Source of the DNA: Pohlia nutans
Lineage: Eukaryota; Streptophyta; Bryopsida; Bryales; Mniaceae
DNA: 64,000 nucleotides
Direction: 5' to 3'
Assembly (NCBI GenBank): GCA_022496805.1
Contig: CM040088.1
Location: 20,429,001 to 20,493,000, forward strand
Shown here piece by piece: positions 1 through 10,902 of the stretch. The translations under genes were made by a program, and so were the position numbers. Numbering within the stretch: position 1 is the stretch's first letter; every line of letters begins with the position of its first letter. Below the pieces are notes generated by a model. That model saw only the letters and a list, made by a program, of their open reading frames with translations. It made no database searches and had not been told where the DNA came from.

Positions 1-327
1 GGGAGCGACGAAGAATTTCATCCAATGACGATGGACGGCATCCAAAGTGAGAGGGATGGCGGAGAGTCAGTCGTCATCTCCTCCGTCGGCCAGCCAGAGA
101 GCAGCAATCTCATCCCATCGCCCATTGGCCGCGGACCGATCCCAACAGCGTCCAAACCTTGGCTCGCAAACCCCGCCTTATCCACATGCCCTTGGACCCC
201 ACTTCTCATTTAGTTCCCTTCGATCATCTCTCTCTCTATCCTCTCGCACAGACACAATCTCCTCCTCGTTAGGCAATCTCTTCGCACAATCTGTTGCATT
301 GCTTCTTCTTCTTCTTTTTCTGCTACC
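1..327 (+). promoter_or_regulatory. LHCB5 upstream region with CT-rich leader
   Basis: No convincing coding exon is seen here. From about 200 to 327 the plus strand is strongly pyrimidine-rich (runs of CTCTCTCT and CTTCTTCTTCTT), which is common in 5' leaders of highly expressed plant photosynthesis genes. The ATG of LHCB5 follows at 328 in a good context (taccATGGC). No clear TATA box was identified; the ORFs here are attributed to chance. Confidence 0.45.
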
Positions 328-2004
<1,677 letters not shown>

Positions 2005-2153
2005 GCGTGCTGCCGTATGTATCTGCCGATACTTCTATACACTTTCGATTGTATTCCACCCCCTATTGATATATAAGACAACATGAGTTTTCTGCAACTG
2101 CAACTCTTCTGCAACCTACTCTCCCTTTCATTCCCTTGTGACTGAATTTCTTT

Positions 2154-2375
2154 CAGCACCCTCACTGTTCTGTGCATGAATTATGAGGCTCTTGTCTAAT
2201 TCCCTGTGCTGTGTCACCGAGATCAGTGATTACGTTTTGAACTCTTATTTGCATATTGCGTTAGGTTTAGCCGTGACATGTAAGCAGATTATATATTGGT
2301 ATTCGCAGCCAGGATTTGCTACTTCCATATTGCAGCTAGTAGAGCAGAGAACTAAGGAAAAACAGTAACATGGTC
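2154..2375 (+). repeat. 3'-flank repeat, copy 1
   Basis: Starts at AGCACCCTCACTGTTCTGTG, about 150 bp after the LHCB5 stop, and recurs with many small indels at 3958-4225. Shared landmarks include GAGGCTCTT.TCTAATTCC, TTTTGAACTCTTA, GTGACATGTAAGCAGATT and AAAAAACAGTAA. It could be part of the LHCB5 3' UTR or flank that was duplicated. Confidence 0.75.
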
Positions 2376-3957
2376 CTTGAATCTTGCTCTCCACCAATAA
2401 AAATGGTGCAGAGCACTGCCATGCACACCTCGGTAGAGCAATCTAGTAGATATGATTAGAAACTTTTCACAAAGCAACCAATCATGTAGCCTACTGATGG
2501 GAGTGAGAATGTGTGAAGTGCAAAGTCCACTTTCAATGCTCACTGAGCATGGGTGGAAGTTGGGACCTCATTTTTTATCTTGTAGTTATATCCACCGGCC
2601 CAATGCTCATATGGAAGTCCGCCCTAACCTTTTGAGGCGCCTGCCTCTACATAGTGGACAATGAACAGATTCAGATTATTCTCTTGACTACATGGACATT
2701 TTTTATCCATCCAAATTTTCTCTTGGTTAAATTGAAATGTTTGTGCTAGTTGACTATTGTTTGTACGGTATGGATCTTCAAAATAAGGTATTGTGATTTT
2801 TTGAAAAACAACATAATTGGTTTATGCCAAGTTTCATTCTCAGTTCGAAAAGTGAGACCTTAAACATGATTTTCCAAAATAAGTAGAATCAAATAATGGA
2901 AATCATACCATCTCGTAGTGCATGTTATTCCAAATTCATTACAAAAAAATTATTTTTATTTTTTTAATTTGGGATTTCTAATTGAATTTCAAAAGAAAAT
3001 CATGAAAATCTAATTACAATTTATTAATAAAAAATATGATAAATCTAATTGTACAGATGTGATCTTCACATTGACATTTACAACTTAGCTTTGTACATGA
3101 ACTCCATTTTTGTTATTCATCAAACATTTTATATCACATCTTCAAAAGTAGTGTTGAATCAGGACGTTAAGGGGTTCAGCTTCTACATCTTGTGAATCTG
3201 TTCCACATTAAGCTTCCTGTTTTCTCAAACTAATACTCCTACTGGCTCAAGGTACACACCGTTATGCTCAGGGTCCACACCACTGGACTAGCTAAACCTT
3301 CTATTTTCAGGGTGTAAACAAGAAGCTTAATGTGGGATAGAGTAGTTCAACTCAAAAAGATTCACTCCCAAAAGAATTGATCCATATTATGCTCATTTGT
3401 TCCAAATTCTATAATATTTTTATGTGCTTGAAAAGCTCACAAAATGAAGATGAAGCTCCTGATTGTTTGAAGGGAAAATAAGTTTTTATTGAGAAAATAT
3501 TCACACTTAAAACTTGAAAACTAATTTTACAAATTTTCTAATTAATAGTTATAAAAGAATAAATTATTTTCAAATCAAATGTTAGATTGAAGAATACTAA
3601 GATTAGGAATTCACTTGCTCAATTGGAGAAAAAAATGTGAATAAAAATGAACAAAATGTGTAAAGGAGTGTTAAAAATGACAAAAAAATGGGATTTTTTT
3701 TGAATTGCTTAATATTTCCAAGTGTGAATATCTAACTGTTGACAGCATTTTTTTTAGTACATAAGATTCATCTTAAATCCCCATTGCTATCATTCTAAAA
3801 GTGTAATTTTTATCAAATTTGAAGCAAAATTGCTTTAATAGACAATGCATTTTTATTGGAAATGGACGTTTTTGAGCATATCTCTATGTCCAAACTTGGT
3901 GTCGCAACTGATCTTAGCAAATGAATCTCATGGACATAATTGAGACTCGATTTTTTT
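2376..3957. other. AT-rich intergenic segment between the two flank repeats
   Basis: No gene is seen. The region is rich in A/T runs. The only structured sequence I recognise is the dispersed repeat at about 3165-3360 (separate entry). The ORF at 2452-2664 has no recognisable protein character. Confidence 0.5.
3165..3360 (-). repeat. Dispersed repeat family R1, copy 1
   Basis: On the minus strand this reads GGTGTGGACCCTGAGCATAA, then TTGAGCCAGTAGGAGTA, then CTTAATGTGGAACAGATTCAC. The same order of blocks occurs on the plus strand at about 32735-32900. It also contains a local inverted repeat: CCACATTAAGCTTC near 3205 against GAAGCTTAATGTGGG near 3332. Possibly a SINE or MITE remnant; class unresolved. 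Confidence 0.65.
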
Positions 3958-4225
3958 TAGCACCCTCACTGTTCTGTGCATGAAGATTATTCAACGTTGA
4001 GGCTCTTATCTAATTCCATGTGTTCGGGCACCGAGAGCGCTGAATCACTGATTATGTTTTGAACTCTTAATTCACATATTGTGTTTAGTTGTGACATGTA
4101 AGCAGATTCTACACTGACATTAGCAGCCAGATCTTCCATGTTCTGGAAAGGCTTTCTACTTCTCATCTTGCAGACTTTGCAGCTATAAAATCAGAGAAAA
4201 GAAAAAACAGTAAAATGGTTCTTTT
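3958..4225 (+). repeat. 3'-flank repeat, copy 2
   Basis: Second copy of the segment found just downstream of LHCB5 (2154-2375), same orientation. It has short insertions relative to copy 1, for example GATTATTCAACGT after GTGCATGAA. No LHCB5 coding remnant was recognised immediately upstream of it. Confidence 0.75.
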
Positions 4226-5061
4226 CAACATGGAAATGATGAAGCATAGTAACTTCCATGGACATAATTTATCTCCTACACTTCAGGTATGTCACAACTG
4301 CTCTTAGCAAAATGAATCTAGTCCAAAAGTGCACATTTCTTGATTCTGCCATGTTATTTTAGCAACACATTCATACTATGATTCATTAGAAAGTGCTATA
4401 TATCACGTATCGATGTCTGAGTACCGATCTTTGAATGAAAATATCACTGTCTACGACTCAGTACCATTTCACACATTTGGCAAGAAATTCCTTGAATAGG
4501 CTCCACTCATGTACCCAAAGAAGACTCTCAAAACTCAAAATCCTACATAGTTATGGTAAACTGCATAAAGTGATGAAAATAGTATTCTCTACATTTCCAT
4601 GATAATTCTCTGCATTCACATGTAAATGATGGATCAACCCTTGGACAATGTTGGTACAAAGAGAAGTAAAACCATGAAAATATTTCCATTACAAATTAGA
4701 ATAAAGCGTTTACAAGAGTACTCAAACGGCTAGAATAAGACTAAGAATAAGAATAATAATATAAATCAATGACGTTCAACTCTCGTCCGGGAAGAAAACT
4801 AAACCTAATGATATAAAAATTGTCACAAGCAGCAGGCGATCCACATATTCACTAGATCCCTACATGAAATGCTGTGAGAAAAAAACATCCGGCACCATCC
4901 TATCTTACAATACTCAAAAAAACCTCGAATGAAGGGCATCACGGAAGGGCTGACAATCTGTCACAAGCCACTATCCATTGAATTGATTGATCGATTAGCA
5001 GCAAGAAACAAACAAACAACAAGAAACGGATCCAAGTGCAATGATAGTACCGAAAAATGAA
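4226..5061. other. Intergenic, 3' side of the SAUR gene
   Basis: No gene or recognisable element. It contains the presumed 3' UTR and polyadenylation region of the minus-strand SAUR gene near its right edge; no specific signal could be assigned with confidence. Confidence 0.4.
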
Positions 5062-5571
5062 TTAGTATTTGTAAAAGTCGAGAAGCTCTGAATCGGCGCA
5101 TTCCATTTGCTTGGCCTCGGGATCGTTCGTTTCGATGAGCCACAGCAGATGCTCGAACAAGACGACCTCACAGGCGATGGTGAGCCCGGCGTCGGATCCG
5201 CCGGATTTGTCCTCGTACTCTCCGCCGGATTTTTCGATGAGACCGCGCACCAGCGTGTTGTTGAGGTAATGCGCGTCGATGACGAAGCGGCGCCGCTCGC
5301 GCCCGACGTACACGGCCAAGTGGCCCGCGGGCACGTCCTCCCCCGTGGTCGCGGACGAATTCTCCGACTGACTGCCGCTCGCATCCTCATCGCGATTGAG
5401 GACTTCTTGCGCGCCGTCGTCGTGATGATCCACATTCCATGTTGAGGATTTCGTCTTGCGCAGCTTGGAATCGCCTGCCACGGGCTCGTACGCTACGCCT
5501 GGGTGCTTGAAGCTCTGCCACTTGCGCAAAAGCTCCTTGATCTTGCTCTTGCTGCGCACCAAGGTCGACAT
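5062..5571 (-). CDS. SAUR-family auxin-responsive protein, intronless
   Basis: A 169-residue single-exon protein. The N-terminus MSTLVRSKSKIKELLRKWQS matches the usual basic SAUR start. A variable acidic/Ser linker follows (about 30-78). The SAUR core starts at DVPAGHLAVYVGRERRRFV (about 79-97) and continues through IDAHYLNNTLVRGLIEKSG to LTIACEVVLFEHLLWLIETND (about 130-150), with a short tail ending DFYKY. SAUR proteins of this kind inhibit PP2C.D phosphatases and so promote plasma-membrane H+-ATPase activity and cell expansion; that function is inferred from the family. The start at 5571 is chosen because the conserved basic segment begins there. Lack of introns is typical of the family. 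Confidence 0.88.
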   Translation of the reverse strand: MSTLVRSKSKIKELLRKWQSFKHPGVAYEPVAGDSKLRKTKSSTWNVDHHDDGAQEVLNRDEDASGSQSENSSATTGEDVPAGHLAVYVGRERRRFVIDAHYLNNTLVRGLIEKSGGEYEDKSGGSDAGLTIACEVVLFEHLLWLIETNDPEAKQMECADSELLDFYKY

Positions 5572-5827
5572 TGTGGCAATCCTCGCAGTCCAGCGAGTGC
5601 GAGAGAAGATCTGTAGCGCAAGAGAGGGAGAGCGGAGAGGAAGAGCGGTGGAGAGAAGGTAGAGAAGGAAGCCAAGGGGAGTAATAAGCGGCTAAAAACA
5701 AGCCCATTTCAGCGGCAAATGTATTCTAATTTTGAAAAGCTAGAGGTGATTTTTTTGGGTTCTTCTCTTGCATGGTTGTGCCGGAGGAGCTTGATTTGAG
5801 AGCCAAGCCGCTAGACACACTTAAAGT
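5572..5827 (-). promoter_or_regulatory. Upstream region of the SAUR gene
   Basis: The 5' side of the minus-strand SAUR gene. On the coding strand the presumed leader is CT-rich. No auxin response element or TATA box was confidently identified by eye. Confidence 0.35.
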
Positions 5828-5916
5828 CAAGTCACTGAAGTCACCAAAGTCACTGAAGTCACTGAAGTCACCAAAGTCACTGAAGTCACTGAAGTCACCA
5901 AAGTCACTGAAGTCAC
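5828..5916. repeat. 9-bp based minisatellite (GTCACTGAA / GTCACCAAA)
   Basis: Nine-base units GTCACTGAA and GTCACCAAA alternate in a 27-bp higher-order period (one CCAAA unit and two CTGAA units). The minus strand has an open frame reading repeated D-F-S/G, which is a by-product of the 9-bp period. A short stretch of the same motif recurs at about 6351-6368, on the other side of the adjacent MITE. Confidence 0.85.
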
Positions 5917-5918
5917 TA

Positions 5919-6119
5919 CACCGGTTATTGCCATTACTGTGAGTCATAGTAATTCAATATTCTCTCTGTAATTGTGGCATTAGAACAAAAGTGTGAGTCA
6001 CAGTAATTGAGAGTATTTGAGAATTCTTACATTTGAGATGTATATACTGAAATTAGTGTGAGGATTGGTGTAAAGTCTCACACTAATTTTGTGACTCACA
6101 GTAATGGCAATAACCGGTG
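5919..6119. mobile_element. MITE with 29-bp perfect inverted ends, TA target duplication
   Basis: About 201 bp. The left end CACCGGTTATTGCCATTACT is the exact reverse complement of the right end, the match extending about 29 bp; both sides are flanked by TA (5917-5918 and 6120-6121). There is no coding capacity. A second, diverged copy in the opposite orientation lies at about 8595-8802. TA flanks suggest Tc1/mariner-type mobilisation. Confidence 0.88.
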
Positions 6120-6364
6120 TACACTTAAATTACCATGTACTGTGGCCCATGGTATTTGAGAATGGTCACACTAATTTTTAAAAAACCGAAATACTGTGGT
6201 AAAATTCATTCAAATTTGATGAAAATTTGTTCAAATTGATGAAACATTGTTCAATTAAATGAGAATTTGCCCAAATGGATGAATGTACCCACAACAATTA
6301 TCCACCCACCCACAGTATAATTATGGTGATTTCAGTTTAGTCATACCCAAAGTCACTGAAGTCA
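6120..6364. other. AT-rich spacer with short internal repeats
   Basis: Contains several imperfect copies of a TTCAAATTGATGAAAATTTG-like word (about 6205-6285). No gene is seen. Confidence 0.4.
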
Positions 6365-6730
6365 CTAGACACACTCAAAATCAAGTCGCCAGACACCTAG
6401 AGTATTGTTAAGCACTTTCTTAAAATTTGCAGAAGGAATCTCGTGTTGTAGCAGCTTGTTAGTGCAGTCGATGAGGGTGAAACGGTGCAGTGCACCGTTA
6501 TCGAAGGTAACACCGATGATGCACGCTCCCAAACCATGGGAACTCGTGTTCAACGCCGTGTTACACACTCGTTCTAGTGCGAAACCCCTTACAAGAGGCT
6601 CTTGCATCCTTGATGCAGATCTACGGTTGTGATGTATGGGGCCATTGAAAATGAGTGGGGGAGGAAAGGAAAGAACAAGCTTGATGACACTACCGTATTC
6701 AAAGTATTTCCAACGGGGCATTTCAAGCAA
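6365..6730 (-). CDS. Unrecognised 121-residue open frame, possible gene fragment
   Basis: An uninterrupted minus-strand frame in a patch with noticeably higher GC than its surroundings. The middle part (SSHGLGACIIGVTFDNGALH onwards, to about FKKVLNNT) has the composition of a real folded protein, but I do not recognise a family. It has no obvious splice signals and no neighbour linking it to a function. It may be an exon or pseudogene remnant, or chance. Confidence 0.25.
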   Translation of the reverse strand: MLEMPRWKYFEYGSVIKLVLSFPPPLIFNGPIHHNRRSASRMQEPLVRGFALERVCNTALNTSSHGLGACIIGVTFDNGALHRFTLIDCTNKLLQHEIPSANFKKVLNNTLGVWRLDFECV

Positions 6731-7718
6731 GGATGACTCTCCAAATACGGTGGAAAAGGAAGGAGCGCCCTTACAAAAATGAGGTCGTCACTCTTAAAAT
6801 TTCTTACATAGCGAGTCCCCTCTAAATTATATTTAGGTGTATTTATTGTTATGGACAAGACTTTTGTTCAACTACTTTGCATGTGGTGGCCCTGTGTTTG
6901 GTTCTCTAATTGATTATGACCAAGCTTGAAGTATCGTGGGTGGGGGACTTTTATTTTAGGCTCTTTATATTTTGGAATATTTGAAGGGTCATCGAGCCAC
7001 CATTGGAGATGCTCTTACCATAGCAAGGTCGTCACCCCGCGAATGAATATTTATTATTTTTTGAAAACAAAAACCCTTAAAAAGACAAGAGTTCTTCCTC
7101 ATTTTTGAGCACTGTATTCACAACTTTCCTTTCATTTTTTTGAGATTTTTTTTACATTAGTGTACACAAAAATGAAACAAAATATGTAACTTATTACCTA
7201 AATTGATCAAATTAGCAAAAAAATTCATTGCTACAAAATAGGTCATCGAAAAGTACTCTGTAGACCATTTTTTGGTTTTTCCTCAATTTGGATGACTGGA
7301 TGAACCTAAGGGCCAGTTTACACTAAAAAATCATTGGGTTGGAGCCCAAAGTAATGGATAATTTCAATGCAATTATTGTGGACCAAAATAGTTCTAAACA
7401 AACTTAGACTCCTCATGGCATAAAGATGCTTCCATATTTTGGAACTATTTCAACCCACACTATTGTTAGACAACATGAATTCTTCCCCTACAAAGAAAGG
7501 TGTACAGTCAGGTACAAGTTGCTTACAAATTTTCAACTCCTCCTTCATAAAAACAGAGTCCCTTTCCTAAATTGTAATGCGCTCGATATGGCACTCATGA
7601 GCCTACAAATTGAAAGGGACATTCTTATTCTAGTCCTCTATTGGTAGGAATTTTTTCTTACCATATTTGCAATCTTCAAATCTATGCGGCCGCTTGATAT
7701 AGGATCTACCTATTTTCA
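6731..7718. other. Intergenic, no gene seen
   Basis: AT-rich sequence without recognisable coding or repeat structure. A short stretch at about 7308-7330 resembles the end of the GGGCCGCTTTACACT element found at 32040-32720. Confidence 0.4.
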
Positions 7719-7720
7719 AT

Positions 7721-7744
7721 GCTTACGAAAAAATTCGTAAGCAT
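7721..7744. repeat. Near-perfect 24-bp palindrome
   Basis: Reads TGCTTACGAA, four A's, then TTCGTAAGCA, giving a 10-bp stem. A related half (TTCGTAATCATCTTGTACCC) occurs near 38973 next to similar downstream sequence. It may be the end of a dispersed element. Confidence 0.6.
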
Positions 7745-7864
7745 GTTGTACCCAATTGTACATTCAATACTCTTTTATATGATGCCTTTTGCAGCCAATG
7801 TATTGTACAGTGGGGTGACACCCAAATTGGCACCTTGTGCAATTCCAGGTATAGTGCCCACACT

Positions 7865-8385
7865 GCTGCCAACTTTGACACCCTCCCGAGCGCTGGAAAA
7901 TTGTTATTTATACATGAAATTTTAGACACAAAATCATTGTTATGTTGACAACATGTGTACCGAATTTCAAAGCTAGAAGATTGATACAAAAAAAGATATT
8001 CAAAATTACTAACAAGGGGTAGCTGTAAGAAATGTTTCACAGCTGCCAACTTTGACACCCTCCCAAGGATTGAAGAATTTTTTTTTCACATGGAATTTTT
8101 GGATTAGGAATATCTTTATGTTGTTTACACATGTGAAAAAATTCAAGTCCAAAAGACCTACAAAAAAAATGATATTCCAAATCTACCAACAGGTGTAGTT
8201 GTGAGAAACAAAGGGGAGAATCGTTTCACAACTTCCAACTTTGACAGCCTCCCTAGGGCTGAGAATCTGTTATTTCAATATGAAATTTTTGTCACATGAT
8301 CTTTATGATGTTGATCACATGTATGAAAATTTTCAAGGCCAAAAGATACACACAAAAGATAGTTATTCTATATCTACCGCACATT
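7865..8385 (+). repeat. Three tandem ~180-bp repeats
   Basis: Units start near 7865, 8042 and 8231 with CTKCCAACTTTGACASCCTC. Each continues with a tract resembling CATGAAATTTT, then a block with GTTATGTTGACAACATGT-like sequence, and ends with a GGYGTAGYTGTGAGAAA-type block (clearest in the first two). Identity between units looks moderate, so the array is old. No coding frame is shared. Confidence 0.7.
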
Positions 8386-8594
8386 TTCAAAATACCAAAT
8401 TTGGTCCAAAAATGCTTTATGTCCAAGCGGTGGTACATGCAAAATTTCATGGTCAGCGAACCGTCGTAGTGAGTGTGATAAATGTTTTAGTGTGAGGTTT
8501 GAAAGTGGAGTTGCAAGACTTATTGAAGGCCATTGTATTGTACATTACTTCAAAATATGACATGTAGAGTGATATCTTGAAGTCTTTCAGACTG

Positions 8595-8802
8595 CACGGA
8601 TTATTGCCATTACTATGAATCACAAAATTAGTGTGAGACTTTACACCAATCTCCACACTAATTTCTACACATACATCTCAAATGTACATTATTGTAAGAA
8701 TTCTAAATACTCTCAATTACTGTAATTCACACCTTTGTTCTAATGCCACAATTACAAGGAGAATATTGAATTATTGTGACTCACAATAATGACAATAACT
8801 GG
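8595..8802. mobile_element. Second copy of the CACCGGTTATTGCC MITE
   Basis: Same family as 5919-6119 but in opposite orientation and more diverged (for example ATTGCCATTACTATGAATCA at the left). Its right end is cut by the adjacent Stowaway insertion at 8805. Confidence 0.8.
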
Positions 8803-8804
8803 TA

Positions 8805-8909
8805 CTCCCTCTATTCCGAAATAAAAGCACCTCTAATTTGTTCATGTACTTATATTTCTTCATGTATTTGTATTTCTCAGAGGTGCATTTTATTTCCGAA
8901 CAGAGGGAG
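8805..8909. mobile_element. Stowaway MITE, TA target duplication
   Basis: 105 bp. The left end CTCCCTCTATTCCGAAATAA pairs with TTATTTCCGAACAGAGGGAG at the right; TA dinucleotides flank both ends (8803-8804, 8910-8911). These are the classic features of Stowaway (Tc1/mariner) MITEs. It lies directly against the end of the MITE at 8595-8802, so it is the younger insertion. Confidence 0.92.
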
Positions 8910-8911
8910 TA

Positions 8912-10549
8912 TCATTCAGTCATCGATACATTAAAAACTTGTGAGACAAAAAAAAAAAACATAAAAATTAAAAAATATAGCAAGATGTAAAATATAAAGG
9001 TGTCTAATTCCAATGTCGCACACAATAAATGCACTAGTTGAGAAAAGAAACTCAGTTGTCCTATGATGAAGGTTCAAAGTGAGTCACTAGGATTTGAATT
9101 ATTTTCATCAATTTGAAGATAACAGACTTGCCCATTAAAATAGCCTGGGAAAGTGAAGGTCAAAATTGGGTGTCAAATACTCCCATAAGTTTCTTAATAC
9201 CTCGCTAAGCCACACCCTTTACACTGTAGCAACACTGTAGAGAAACAACTAATAAAATAGTCCAACTATCCAACCCTCATTCCTTGGAAGAGCTGAAGTT
9301 AGAGAAAATTCTCTTGACAGATGCTGTTGATGCTCGGGTGTGATTCCCAACTCCTTAAGAACCTTATGCCTGTACAGGATTTCTAACAGAAAATACATAC
9401 TACACTGTACAAATCAAATCATCCACTTTCTTCAAGTAGAGTCGCAGTTTTCTTTTTTCTATTTTTTCGAGAGGTTGATGAAACAAACCAGTTTTCTCGA
9501 TACAAAGGTTGCCTGTACTTCCTCCAGCTACACTCACTAGTAGGAAATGTGTTGTTTCTCACTTACTATACTTGAAAAAGGAATGAAACCGCGTCAGGCA
9601 GTTGGGTTGTGCCAGTGCTGGTGAGTGGTTTTGGTCACAAGATGACAGAAATTAAGCCATTGTTCCCCCTTTTGTGAGAATGAAAAAACGACAGGTATGC
9701 TACTAGTGATTGCTGCTCCACTTGACAAGTGAACAAAAGAATGGTGTTGTGTCGATTGGTGAAAAGCTTACAGATTCCCGGAATAAATCCGTGAGTTGTG
9801 TAGAATGTGCGTGTCGTAGTCGAAAGCTGCTGTCACCCACATGCGTCTCACCTGTGCAAACCACAACCAAATTCTTCCTAAAATGTACCACGTATGAAGA
9901 GTTGCGAGCCCAACTACCCTCAAAAAACAACTTGCGAGCACCAGTACAACAGCCATACTTGGGCACCAACAAATAGTGTCAAAGCATGGTGCTTAAGGCC
10001 CATATTGGCACCAAACTAGTGCACTATACCTTGGTGCCCAAAGACCACCCTTTCTACTAGAGCTTGTCTAGGCCGGGATAAAACTCAACCACAAGTTAGC
10101 AGTCACTAGTAAAATTTTGGTCCTTTACAAGTCCTTAGAATCTCAAATTTTCCTTTGTCACCAAGTTTTGGTTGCTTGAGACGCTTTAGACACATGCCAA
10201 GTTAGTGTAAAACTTGGATTAGGAATGGACTACGTAACCTTCATCAAGTTATGGGACATAATGTCAAGTTCAAGTTTCAATCTACAACGTTCAGATTTGC
10301 ACTTTTGTTGATCACAAAGAGAAAGGAGAGGACTCACAAAGAAAGACAACTTAGAGTGAGAGGAGACACAAGGCTCACAAAGAAGAGACAGAGAAGAGTT
10401 GGTGGGTTTTGGCCCTCTTTTGACTAGCTAATGAGGAAGTGACACAGTTAAATTGAAACTTGAACTTGACATTATGGAGCTGGAACACCCCAAAATGGGT
10501 TTGCCTTCAAAATTGGGTCCAAGAAAAACTCACACCTTGTTTCATAAAG
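8912..10549. other. Intergenic, no gene seen
   Basis: Several open frames occur here (for example 9710-9976 on plus), but none has the look of a known protein. No clear inverted-repeat element was recognised. Confidence 0.4.
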
Positions 10550-10551
10550 TA

Positions 10552-10793
10552 CTCCCTCTGTCCGGAAATAATTATCCTAGTTTTTGGCATATTTTTTTGC
10601 AATATTTGTACTATGCTTTATACTTCAAACGTGAGCCCTATCCACTTCACACAGGGTGGACACAAAAACTACATACTACTATTAAAGATATACCATTTGT
10701 CGAGTACTAAGACAGCTTCTTTTTGCAAAAAGAAAAAAAGACAATAAGTTAAAACATGCCATAACTTAGGACAGTTATTTCGGACAGAGAGTG
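10552..10793. mobile_element. Stowaway MITE, ~242 bp
   Basis: The left end CTCCCTCTGTCCGGAAATAA and the right end TTATTTCGGACAGAGAGTG are inverted copies; TA flanks are at 10550-10551 and 10794-10795. Its interior matches, in reverse, the element at about 55877-56090, and its left end matches 44096-44240. The right end lies about 110 bp beyond the stop codon of the PRT6-like gene. Confidence 0.9.
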
Positions 10794-10902
10794 TACTATT
10801 TTTCATTCAAGATTTTCCCTCCTCTTTGGACCTCACAGGCTCACATAAGATTAATAGGAATGCTCAATTCTTGACTCAACTTCTTGAGCAAAGGACCAAA
10901 AA

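Noticed and set aside
5107..5445. 112-residue plus-strand frame
   Set aside because: Antisense shadow of the GC-rich SAUR coding region.
5726..5947. Minus-strand frame with D-F-S/G repeats
   Set aside because: The repeat is a direct consequence of the 9-bp minisatellite, and the frame runs into a MITE.
7865..8385. CRISPR-like array
   Set aside because: Units are ~180 bp, contiguous and diverged, with no spacer structure; this is a plant tandem repeat.
10453..10747. Two plus-strand frames of 85-95 residues
   Set aside because: They run through a Stowaway MITE and share no protein features.
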